10,866 bases of DNA, taken from Mycobacterium sp. (lineage in GTDB: Bacteria; Actinomycetota; Actinomycetes; Mycobacteriales; Mycobacteriaceae). Below the pieces are notes generated by a model. It did not search any database, was not told the origin of the DNA, and worked only from the letters and a program-made list of their open reading frames with translations. The DNA lies in contig VERS01000020.1 of NCBI GenBank assembly GCA_018882545.1, positions 1-10,866 of the forward strand, written 5' to 3'. Below are positions 1-10,866 of the stretch, in pieces (the stretch's first letter is position 1; every line of letters starts with the position of its first letter). Position numbers and translations under genes: made by a program.

Positions 1-1154
1 CTCTCGTTGAGGTGAGCAAGGCCGTCCACCATCGAATCGGCGCCGCTGACCATGGTGCGGAACTTGATCATCTCAAAGGGTTTGCCGTTCAGGCCGATCC
101 GCTGCTGGCGGTAGAACACGGTGCCCTTGCTGGTGAGCTTGATCGCCAGGGCGATGAGGATCAGGAAGGGCAGCCCGCACAGTAGCGCAGTGCCGGAGAA
201 AACCACGTCGAACAGGCGCTTCTCAAAGCGCTTCGCGCCGTGGTACTGGGGTTTCTCCAGGTAGATCAGTGGCAAGCCGGCGACGGCACGCATCTGCAGT
301 CGGGGGCCGGCGACGTCGATCACACCGGGTGAAACGAGCAGATCGACGTCGAGTTTCTCCAACTCCCAGGACAGATCCCGCATCCCCCGCCCGTCGAGTT
401 GTTCGGTGGCAGTGACCGCCACAGCCCGGCTGCCGGTGGCGGTCAAGGCGCCGATGACCGTGGACTCGTCACCGAACACCGGGACCGTGTCGGTGCCCTG
501 GACGTCCAACTGGGCTGGTCCGGTGGCGCCGGTGATACAAGCCCCGACCACCCGCATTCCTGACCACGGCTCGCGGGCCAGTGATTCGGCGAGGTCCCGG
601 ACCGCGGTTGCGCTGCCTACGGCCAGCACCCGGGTGATGCATTTGCCGCTCTCCAGCCGGGCCTTGGTCAGCACCCGTCGGGCCATCCAACGGCTCAGCA
701 GGAGCAGTCCCAGGCCGGCGGGTAGGGCGATCAGCAGGTATCCGCGGGCGAACTGAAGTCGGAACAGCATCGCGATGATGGCCAGGGCGCCGAAGACGGA
801 CAGGGTGCCCACCACCACCCGCCGGTACTCCTCGGCCCCGGAACTGACGATGCGCGGTGAACGGGACTGATTGATCGACAGGGCCGCGATCCACCCGAGG
901 GCAAGACCGGCCGAGACCATCAGATAACTCTGCCCGGTGCCTGACAGGTAGCTGCGCTGAGCTTCTCCCGGGGAACCGAAACGTAGCAGTTGCGCCAGGA
1001 CGACGGCGAACACGATCGCTACGGTGTCGCTGAACAGCAGCCGTCGCCCGTATCGGGTCTGCCAGGTTGACGCGCGGTCAGGATCTGCCCCGGAACCCCC
1101 GCTGGCCTGGTCAGCGACCGGTGCCAGTTCCCGGCGGTCATTGATCGCTGTCAC
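1..1154 (-). CDS. Polyprenyl-phosphate sugar-1-phosphate transferase, exopolysaccharide type (partial, 3' end missing)
   Basis: Initiating enzyme of a lipid-linked polysaccharide pathway: it transfers a sugar-1-phosphate from a nucleotide sugar to a polyprenyl phosphate at the inner face of the membrane. I translated it by hand; 384 codons are in the window before it runs off base 1. Probable membrane helices lie at about residues 39-58, 77-95, 114-130 and 138-154. A Rossmann-like nucleotide-binding region follows (VLAVGSAATV near 176-185). A fifth hydrophobic segment at 314-337 opens the bacterial sugar-transferase domain, with KRLFDVV near 312-318 and the signature FYRQQRIGLNGKPFEMIKFR at 347-366. 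The catalytic C-terminus lies outside the window; family members are usually about 450-500 residues. The GTG start at 1154 is chosen because AGAAGG sits six bases upstream and the N-terminus fits the family. A promoter-like site lies 50-80 bp upstream, so it may be transcribed separately from the upstream operon. The sugar specificity cannot be read from the sequence. Confidence 0.92.
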   Translation of the reverse strand, partial: MTAINDRRELAPVADQASGGSGADPDRASTWQTRYGRRLLFSDTVAIVFAVVLAQLLRFGSPGEAQRSYLSGTGQSYLMVSAGLALGWIAALSINQSRSPRIVSSGAEEYRRVVVGTLSVFGALAIIAMLFRLQFARGYLLIALPAGLGLLLLSRWMARRVLTKARLESGKCITRVLAVGSATAVRDLAESLAREPWSGMRVVGACITGATGPAQLDVQGTDTVPVFGDESTVIGALTATGSRAVAVTATEQLDGRGMRDLSWELEKLDVDLLVSPGVIDVAGPRLQMRAVAGLPLIYLEKPQYHGAKRFEKRLFDVVFSGTALLCGLPFLILIALAIKLTSKGTVFYRQQRIGLNGKPFEMIKFRTMVSGADSMVDGLAHLNE

Positions 1155-4100
1155 GATTTCCTTCTCAACGTCCCTGCCCTGCCGGCCGAAGCGGCCCCCG
1201 ATAATTGTGCCCGTCTCAGGTAAATAACACAATCCCGTAAGAAAGTTCCGGGTTTCGTCCCTCCGGGATGCAGCTGAGCCGCTTCAATGATCCACCAACG
1301 GGGCGACTCGCGCAGCGTTATCGACCCGAGCGTTCTTAGCTGGTCAGCTGCCCGTAGATCCAGCGGTAGGTCTGCTCCAGGCCGTCGGCCAACCGGGTGG
1401 ACGGCTCCCAGCCGTAGATCTCGTTGATCATGGTGTTGTCGCTGTTGCGGCCGCGGACCCCCAGTGGGGCGTCGAGTTTGTAGTTGCGTTTGACGGTCAC
1501 CCCGGCGATGTCTTCGAGGATGTCCACCATCTGATTGATGCTGACCAACTCCGAACTGCCCAGGTTGACCGGTTCGCCGCTGTCTCCGCCGGTGATCCGC
1601 AGGGTGCCCTCCACGCAGTCATCGATGTACATGAAACTGCGGGTCTGCTCCCCGTCACCCCAGATCTCGATCTCGTGGTTGCCGCTCAGCACGGCTTCGG
1701 CGATCTTGCGGCTCAGCGCCGCGGGCGCCTTCTCCCGGCCGCCGTCGAATGTTCCCACCGGCCCGTAGACGTTGTGGTAGCGGGCGACGCGGGTCTGCAA
1801 ACCGAAGTCTTCGTGGAAGTGCCGACACATCCGCTCGCTGAACAGCTTCTCCCACCCGTAGCCGTCCTCGGGCATCGCCGGGTAGGCGTCGCTCTCCTTC
1901 AGAGCGGTCACGTCGGCGTCGACCTGCTTGTCGGCCGCGTACACGCAGGCCGAACTGGAATAAAAGTAGCGGTCCACCCCGGCGTCGCGTGCCGCGATGA
2001 GCATGTGTGTGCTGGTCAGCACCGAAAGCATGCAGTCCGCCTTGTGGGTTTCGATGAAGCCCATACCGCCCATATCGGCGGCCAGCATGTAGACCGTGTT
2101 CACCCCGGCGGTGGCCTGGATGCAGTCGGGTAGCTTCGACAAATCCAACTGGAGGGCCTCGACACCGGCTGGGATCTGGTGCCATTCCTCGAGCGGTTTG
2201 ATGTCCACGCCCCGAACGCTCGCGCCCTGCTCGGTCAGCGCGCGCGCCAGGTGCCCACCGATGAAGCCTCCGGCCCCGGCGACCAGCACGTCAGTCTTGC
2301 CCATGGATTCCTCCGTCATCGCGTTGCAGGGGTGAGCTTATCCCTGGTGTGACCCGCGGCGGCTTCCCGGACGACGTTTTCGAAGCTGTCACCGATGCTG
2401 GTCACATCGAACACCCGGGTTGCGTAGTCCCGGGCGTTGGCGGCCATCGCGGCTCGCAGATCACCGTCGGAGAGCAGCCGGCCCAGTGCCTCGGAGGCCT
2501 TCGCGCCGTCGCCGGGCGGGATGACGATTCCCGCCCCGGCTGACTCGATGATCTCGGCGACGGCGTTTTCGGCGGGAAGCAGGGCCAGGACGGGTCGACC
2601 GGCGCACAGGTAGTTCAGGACCTTGGAGGGCACCGAGTACCGGCTGGCATCCTTTTCCAGGACGGCGACCAGGACGTCGGCGGAGCCGAGCATGTCCGGG
2701 AGTTGTTCGTAGGGCTGGAAGTCCATCAGCATCAGCTTCGGGTTGTCTCCGCAGTGCTCTTCGAGCCACTGACGGCCCAAACCCTGGGAGACCACGACCA
2801 CCCGGCAGTCCTCGGGTGCGCGGCGGGCGAGATCGGCGAGTACCGAGGGGTCGTGCTTCAACCCCAGGGTGCCGGCGTACATGACGACTCTGACGTTGTC
2901 GAGACCCTGGGCTGCCGCCCAGGGATTGGTCCGCGGCCGGGGACCGACCTCGTCGAGTGCGCCCCAGTTCGGGATGACCGTCGCCTTGTCCGGGGAGATC
3001 CTCCACGCTTTGAGCTGGTCAACGAAGGCGTCGGTAATCGGCACGATGGCCGCTGACCTGCGTGCGCATCCGCGTTCGATCCGGTCCGCCAGCCATGCCA
3101 CCGGCTCCCCCGCGCGGCCCAGACGCCGCCGCGCGACGGTTCCGATCGCGTCGCTGTAGACGTCCTGCCACCAGAAGACGTAGGGCACCCCGCGGGAGGT
3201 GAGCGCCCATGACGCCATCGCCAGGGGGATCATCGGCAGGTTGGAGAGCACCGCGACGTCCGGCCGCTCCGACAACATCGCGCGAATGGCCGACCAGCCG
3301 TACCGGACCTCCTGGATGAGCCGGCGCAGTGGCGCGTACCGGGCGAAGTCGCTGCCTAGCGAGATACCCCGGATTGAGAAGGTCGGCGGGTCGGTCTCCC
3401 GGCGGGTGGTGGCCCCCTGGCCGGTGGTGAACGACGCGCAGTACTGGTGCTGCACCCGGTGGCCGCGACGGGCAAGTTCCCGGCTCAATTGGATTTGACC
3501 GGGATGGCCGGAGAAGTCGTGGACGACGATCCTCAGGCGGGTGTGATCAGGCGCCGAGTGCCGATCTGACATAGCGGCAAGCAAACCACATCGGCGACCG
3601 CTCCAGCTAAACGAGGCCCTCGACCACGTAGTTGAGCAGCTGGTTGTAGCGGACGTCGGCATCGGACTTCTTAGCCGTGAAGGCCGCCATCTGCCGGCGA
3701 CGTGCATCCGGAAACTCATCCGACGCCACCAACTCGGCTACCGCTTCGACGAGGTCACCAGCCCGGTCCGGTCCGGGCTCGATCAGTCGGCTGACGGTGT
3801 CGCCAAGAACCCACGGAACACCCGCCCATCGGGTCGAGACGATCGCCGCCCCGCCGGCCAGCGCTTCGTAGAGGACGTTGGGCTGGGCCTCCTGGCTGAA
3901 CCTGGTCGGGAAGACGAAGACGTCGCAGGATCGGAAGAAGTCAGTCTTGGCCTGCCCCGAGACTTCGCCGAAGTACTCCAGGCGTGCCCCAAGGGTTCGC
4001 TGCAGCTCCTCGAGGCGGGCCGCATTCTGGTCCCCGACCGGGCGGCCTGCGATCAGGAACCGGCTCCCGGGTCCGAGACGGTCCGCCAACTTCGGGAGGG

Positions 4101-7100
4101 CCTCGGCGACCACGTCGAATCCCTTGTCCTCGACGAGGTTGCTGAGGAATCCGACCGTAGCCCCTCGCCCCCGTGGAAGTTCCGTACCGCTCGACGGCGG
4201 TTCGAGATCGCATGTCGCGGCGTTCGGCACATACATCGACCTGACCTCGGCGGAATACACCCGCTTGAACTGTTCTTCCATCACCGGATCGAGGAACACG
4301 TGCAGTGTCTTGTCCGGGCTCGTGCGCATCAGTTGAGCCATGAGCGCAGATCTGCGGCGCACGTGGTTGTAACTGCGATGGTGAACGACCAGACGCGGAA
4401 ACAGGCGGGCTCCGGCGCGTGCGTAGGCGGCCGAGAACGCCACACCAAGACCACCGTCGGCGACCAGATACACGGTTGCCCCGGCGTCCCTGTCCCTGGC
4501 TGAGACGATCTGGCGCAGGTTGCCGAGGAAACCGAGAATCCGATCGCTGTAGATCGCCGGTGAGAGGACGTGCTCAGCCCTGACCCGCGTCGTGTTGGTA
4601 GGCAGGCGGCGCACACAGGCGCCGCGGCTTTCGAACGCGTCGCAGATGATTGCGGTGTTCTTGGCCGCACCTCCGACGAAGGGGGGAAACGGGCCGATCG
4701 CGAGAACGGGTGGTCGAGCCCCGCCTACCGGGTCTCGACCGCTCATCAGGACGAAGGGTTCCAGTCGGGGGTGGCTCCCGCTCGGTACCAGTCCGCCGTG
4801 CGTCGCATGCCGAGATCGAACGGTGTGACAGGAAACGCCATCACCTCTTGAGTGGGATCCAGGGGGACGACGTAGTCCGTCGACATCCGCATCACCCGTT
4901 CCCGGTCCAGGGGTGCGGGTAGGCCGAGTCGTTGCAGGAATGACCCGGCCGCACCCGCCCGTCTCAGCAGCCCTACCGGCAGGCGACGTACCGGCGCACC
5001 GCGTAACTCCATCGACAAGGCGTCGAGAAAATCAGCGGAGTCCATGGTCTGATCGCCGCCGTAGAGAATGTCGTTGTCGGACAAGCGTTCCGAGAACGCC
5101 ACACTGATGATCTGCTTGGCGCAGTTGTCGACATAGCCGTATGTCCGCATGACTGGTTTTCCGGCCACCGGGTGCAGGTACCAGCCCTTCTGGATGTAGC
5201 GCATGACCGAGGTCGCATAGGAGGGGTGGTGTTGTCCCCAGATGTTGGTGGGCCGTACGTGAGCCACTTCGTAGGGGCGCGGGTGTTCGTGGAGGAAGAT
5301 CTCCGCCTCGGCTTTGGCGGCACCGTAGGGCGTGTACGGGTCGTAGTCACGAAGGTGCTCGGGCTGAATACCCGGACGGATCACCAACTGTGTTGAGATG
5401 TTGACGAGGCGCCGGGGGCGGGAGGCGTCGGCGAAAGCCTCGGCGGCAACCCGGGTTCCGTTCCAGATGCTGGAGAAGTCGTCGCGGGACGTGGCGGTGA
5501 CCGAAGCGAAGGCCGCCAGGTGGATGAAGATGGTGGGATCGTGGGTGCGGCAAGCATCCGACATAGCGTTGGCGTCCTCGATGTCGCCGATGACGGTGCG
5601 AGGTCCGATATCTGGCCCCGGCCAGGGCTTCACGTCGAAATTCAGGACGTCGGCGCCGGCGTCAGCCAGGTGGCGGCACACCGAGCGTCCGATGAACCCG
5701 GACCCGCCTGTGACCAGCACTCGCACGCCGTTGATTGCGGGCGTCGGGCGGCCTTGCGCTCCGGTCATCGAGCCGCACGCTGAAACAGCAGGTCGGCTTG
5801 CACGTCTTGAGGTCCTTTGCGGCAGATGTTGAAACGGCCGGTCTCAGTGAGACCGTAATCCCGCAGGTAGTCGGCGACGTCCGCGGCCAGTTTCTGGCCG
5901 ACGTAGAGTTCCACGAACGAGCATTCGACGTAGACGGCATCAACGAACTCCAACAGCCCCGACCCCCCCTGCAAGGTCTCGAATTCGAACCCCTGCACAT
6001 CGATCTTGAGCAGTACCGGCCGTAGGAGTTCATCAGCCCGGACCACGGTGTCGAGGCGCCGGACCGGGACTGAGACCACACGCTCCTCGTCCATGTCGAA
6101 GTACCGCTTCTGGGCCTCCCCCAGTGGCAGCAGTGATGAACTGTCCTCCCGGGATGCGAGGTGCATCTCGGCCTGCCGTTCGGTCTCGCCGAGCGCGACG
6201 GGATGCACTTCGGCTGAGCCCCGCAGCACTTTGGCCAGTCGCGCTCGGGGGCCCGGTAGCGGCTCGAAACAGATCACCCGTGCGCCCGGCCAACGGTGCC
6301 GCGCGAAGGCCGCGAATTGGCCCTTGTTCGCCCCCACATCGAGCACGGTGCCGAATTCGAGGCCGGTGAACGCCGCGCCGTGCTCGACCCCGGGTACGAC
6401 ACCCCGGGACAGCGTCTGCCAGTAGGCGGGTACCACGATCGCCAACAGGCCTTTGCTGATCCGCTTCATCATGATCGTCCGCGGCCTTTCGGGGGTCGCT
6501 ACTCGCTGCTTCGGTAGGGGTGTTGCCGTTACGTCACTCGTGGGTTTGAGTCTGTACCCGAACGGTTAGAAATCGTACAAGCACTGGTAGCGTCGCACCG
6601 GTAACGGGTCTGCCTGGGTAGCCTGGCCTGGGTAGCCTGGCGAAGAGGCTCGGATCGTGAGCCGGGAGGTGTCGTGCGCGCATTGGTGACAGGTGCCGCG
6701 GGCTTCATCGGTTCGCACCTGGCTTTGCGGCTCACCGGCGAGGGCCATCGCGTCGTCGGGGTCGACTCCTTCACCGATTACTACGACGTGGCGATGAAGA
6801 GAGCCCGCGCCGATGCCGTAGCCGATGCCGGAGCCAGCGTGGTCGAGGCGGATCTCAACACCGCGGACCTCGATGAGCTGATCGACGGGGTGGATGTCGT
6901 GTTTCACCTCGCCGGCCAACCCGGGATCCGGGCCTCGTGGGGAACTGATTTCTTGACATATACGCGCTGCAACATCTCTGCGACACAAAAACTGCTCGAA
7001 GCCACTCGCGGCAAGGCAGGCCTTCGTCGGCTTGTCTTTGCGTCCTCGTCCTCGGTTTACGGGGACGCCGAACGCTTTCCGACCATTGAGAGATACCGGC

Positions 7101-10100
7101 CCCAACCGGTCAGCCCCTACGGCGTGACGAAACTCGCCGCCGAGCACCTCTGCGCGCTGTACGCCACGAACTTCGGTGTCCCTTCGGTATGCCTGCGCTA
7201 CTTCACGGTCTACGGTCCGGGGCAACGTCCGGATATGGCGTTTGCGCGTTTCACGGAGGCCGCCCTGACCGGGCAGGAGATCGTGGTGTTCGGTTCCGGC
7301 GAGCAGGTGCGGGATTTCACCTTCGTCGACGACGTCGTCGAGGCCACCATCCTTGCCGCGACCCGAGAGGTGAGCGCGGGATCGGTCTTGAATGTGGCCG
7401 GCGGCTCGCCTTCATCGGTGAACGATGTGCTCGGCATCCTGGAAGGACTTGTCGGGCGGAAACTCCCGGTGCTGCGCCAGGACGCGGTGGCCGGTGATAT
7501 GCGCCGGACCGGCGGCGATACCGCCGCGATTCGGTCCGAGCTGGGCTGGCAGCCCCGGATAGGGTTGCGGGACGGACTGGCCCTCCAGCTGGCCTGGGCC
7601 GAAGAGCGGCGCGGCACTGTTCCCGCCGTTAGCGGTGAAACCGCCCCGATGCTGACGCGATAGATTCGGGTCCTAGTATCACGGCCACGGAAGATCTTGT
7701 GTCTAGGGTTGATTGTGAGGGGACGGTCGTAGTGGGATGCTGCATCGCTGTCTTCGGCACGGGCTATCTGGGTGCCACGCACGCAGCGTGCATGGCCACT
7801 CTCGGGCACCAGGTCCTCGGCGTCGACATAGACGCTACGAAACTTGAGAAACTTGCCGCCGGAGAGCCGCCGTTTTTCGAACCGGAGCTAGACGAGGTGC
7901 TCAAGCAGGCGGTGAGGTCGGGGAATCTCCATTTCACCGCGTCCTACCGCGAGGCTGCCGAGTTCGCCGATGTCCACTTCATCGCCGTCGCGACCCCGCA
8001 GAAGCAGGGTGAGTTCGCTGCGGATTTGACCTATGTTGAGGCCGTGATCACCGAACTGGCTCCCCTCCTGCAGAAGCCGTCGGTGATTTTCGGGAAGTCA
8101 ACGGTCCCGGTCGGGACCGCCGCCCGGTTGGCGGAACTGGCCCGCGTTCTGGCTCCGGCGGGTGACGCCGTCGAACTCGCCTGGAATCCTGAGTTCCTGC
8201 GCGAAGGCTTTGCGGTACAGGACACTCTGCACCCGGATCGCATCGTGCTCGGGATCGATACGACCAACCCGGGGCGGGCCGAACAGGTCGCGCGCCTGGT
8301 CTACCGGGACATGATTGAAGACGGTGCTCCGTTTCTGGTCACCAACCGCGAAACCGCAGAACTCGCCAAGGGCGCCGCTAACGCGTTCCTTGCCACCAAG
8401 ATCTCTTTCATCAACGCGATGTCGGAGATCTGTGAGGCAACCGGCGCGGACGTCACCGAACTCGCAGACGCGATCGGCCACGACGACCGGATCGGCCGGA
8501 AATTCCTCAACGCCGGAATAGGATTCGGCGGCGGGTGCCTGCCGAAGGACATCCGGGCCCTGATGGCCCGCGCGGGGGAGTTAGGCGCCGATCAAGCGCT
8601 CACACTGCTTCGCGAGGTCGACAGCATCAACATGCGGCGCCGGGCGATGACTGTCGAGGTGGCCCGCGAGTTGGTGGGAGGGTCCCTGATCGGCGCGAAG
8701 GTCGCGGTGCTGGGCGCGGCGTTCAAACCGAACTCCGATGACATTCGGGACTCCCCGGCTTTGAATATCGCTGGGCAGATGCAGTTGCAAGGCGCATCGG
8801 TCAGCGTGTACGACCCCAAAGCCTGCGAAAACGCCCGACAGCTGTTCCCGACTCTTCACTACGCGGCAAGCGTTCGTGAAGCGTGCGCAAGTGCCAATCT
8901 CACTCTGGTCCTGACCGAATGGGAGGAGTTCGGGTCCCTGCGACCGACGGATCTGGCCGATGTCGTCCGGGATCGGCGGATCGTGGACGGTCGAAATTGT
9001 CTCGACAAACGGGTATGGCGTGATGCTGAATGGGTCTACCGCGGAGTTGGTACGCGGTGACCCTCCAACCCGCAGTGAGCCGTCGCGCAGCGGCGATTCT
9101 TGAGGATACCGCGTGCCTCGACTGACGGTGATCATGCCGGCGTACAACGCTGAGGCGACTATCCTCGCGGCTGTCCGGTCTACCTTGCGGGCGATGCCCC
9201 AGGACAGCGAGCTTTTCGTGGGTGACGACGCGAGCACCGACCGAACCATCGAGGTTTTGCAGACGGTGAGAGACCACCGATTGAGGATCGTCGCCGATGA
9301 CGTGAATCGGGGCAGCGGATACGTCCGGAAACGTCTATTGGCCGAGTCGGACAGTGAATATGTCGCCGCGATGGACGCCGACGACATCGCGTTCCCCTGG
9401 CGTTTCACCGCCCAGATGCGGGCGTTTGCCAGGGCCGACGTCGTGTTTGGATCTGTTGTGTGTTTCGGCGGAGCGGACTCTGACCGGATCAGGGACTATG
9501 CACCCGGTTGGATACGCCCCAGTCTCCCGCTAGGACTTCTACCTGAGGAGTTTACGGCCGCACTTCTTATCCACTCCCCGGCTTGGCATTCAACGTTGCT
9601 GGCGCGGCGGGAAGCTCTTGAGAGGGCGGGTGGTTACCGGCCCCTGCGCTACGGCCAGGACTACGAACAGAACCTCCGCGTCGCGGCATCGGGCGCTCGG
9701 GCAATTCGGATCGGTCTGCCTGTGGTCGCATATCGGAAGAGTCGCCAACAAGCGACGCGCAAGGCCGATTATCTATTGACGATCCGGAACACGGTGGAAC
9801 TAGGAGACTCGTACTGTCGCTTATTCAACGCCACCGTGCGGGCGGCGTCACTCGACCCTCACTGCGGCGACCCGGATCACTTAGCCGGGCAGATTGACGC
9901 GGGGCTGCGGGAACTGTTGGCTAAATTCCGTCCGATCCCCCGTCTGTATTATGCGAGACTGCTCAGCTCTGGTCGGCCTCAGTCTTGGCTTGCGGACCAG
10001 TTCCGCTGGTTGGGGTCGCCGGACTGAATCGGCGGCAATCGGTCAAACTCCGGTTCGCCGATAAGGCACGAAACATCCGCCTCGGCTGAGCGTGCACGCC

Positions 10101-10866
10101 CCAAACGCTGAGAAGGACGACACTATGCTGAGACGTTTTTGGGCGGTATACGAGCGTATTTTGCCCCGCGGGGTGGTCGCCCTCGCGACGGTTGCCGCCG
10201 CCGCCGTCACCGATCCGCAGTCGCTTGGGCTGTATAACTGGGCGGCGTTGGCGGTTACTCTCATCGCTTCGGTCACGGATCTGCCGATCCGGCATCTCGC
10301 GGTGATCCACATCGGCTCTCCGACGGGTCGTCGCTACCTCCATCGTTACGCCATCCTCGCCGGGGGGACGGGGTGCGCGATCATGATCGCCGCCGTGTGG
10401 CTCGTAGCCAGCCTCGCCTTCACCGGTCCGACCCTGGATGGCATCCTCCTTCTCTGTCCGTTGATTCTGATCCCGCCGGCTCAGGCATTGGCGGTTCAAC
10501 CGGTGGCGCAACTGCAAAGAGCAGGGCTGTGGGCACAAGTGTCGCTATCCCGCACCATAAGTTCAGTGTCGGGTGCAGCCGTTGGGCTACCGGTCGTCTT
10601 TCTGAGCCGGTCGGTTTTCGGTGCCAGCCTTGCCCTGGCGTTCTCAGAGCTGATCTTCGCAGCGTTGGTTATTGTTCAGGCCAGGAGGTTAGGTTCGCCG
10701 GGGGACGAGTCACCAGGCCACAGCGGCCCTGGCATCGCCGGCTTCTGGTCGACCTACCGACACATGACTTACTACAACGCTCTGGGCTGGGTCCAGGGTC
10801 AGGCCGAGCGGGTTTTTCTCGGCCTGTGGGCAGGAACCGGCGCCCTGGGCATGTACTCTCTCGGCT

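Overview
This is a high-GC window, read here as an actinobacterium and most likely one of the mycolic-acid group (Mycobacterium/Mycolicibacterium or a close relative). The grounds are the strong C/G third-position bias, frequent GTG starts, tightly overlapping operons, and a UDP-glucose dehydrogenase whose N-terminus resembles, from memory, mycobacterial UdgA. Genus-level placement is an inference. The whole window is part of a surface or exopolysaccharide (capsule-like) biosynthesis locus.

Layout. Two gene sets diverge from a roughly 200-bp intergenic region (6473-6673). Leftward (minus strand), in transcription order, are an FkbM-family methyltransferase (6472-5765), an atypical NAD-dependent SDR epimerase/dehydratase (5768-4746), two GT4-type glycosyltransferases (4746-3607 and 3572-2316), and a GDP-mannose 3,5-epimerase-like enzyme (2304-1336). 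Stops and starts overlap at several junctions. After a 181-bp gap with its own promoter-like sequence comes a polyprenyl-phosphate sugar-1-phosphate transferase (1154 to beyond base 1, partial). Rightward (plus strand) are a UDP-glucuronate 4-epimerase-like SDR (6674-7663), UDP-glucose 6-dehydrogenase (7732-9060), a GT2 glycosyltransferase (9113-10027), and the N-terminal half of a multi-pass Wzx-like flippase (10125 to beyond the end).

How it works together (inference from families). The sugar-1-phosphate transferase loads the first sugar onto undecaprenyl (or decaprenyl) phosphate. The GT4 and GT2 enzymes extend the repeat unit with sugars supplied by the encoded pathways: UDP-GlcA and probably UDP-GalA (or a related uronic sugar), and GDP-L-galactose or GDP-L-gulose from GDP-mannose. 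The FkbM enzyme probably O-methylates a sugar, and the flippase exports the lipid-linked unit. No polymerase (Wzy) or chain-length regulator (Wzz) is seen, but the locus continues off both ends.

No RNA genes, CRISPR arrays, insertion sequences or phage genes were recognised. No wholly new system is visible. The main items of interest are the bacterial GDP-mannose 3,5-epimerase inside a polysaccharide operon, a strong stem-loop just before the flippase gene, a perfect 14-bp tandem duplication in the divergent regulatory region, and a promoter overlapping an inverted repeat ahead of the initiating transferase.
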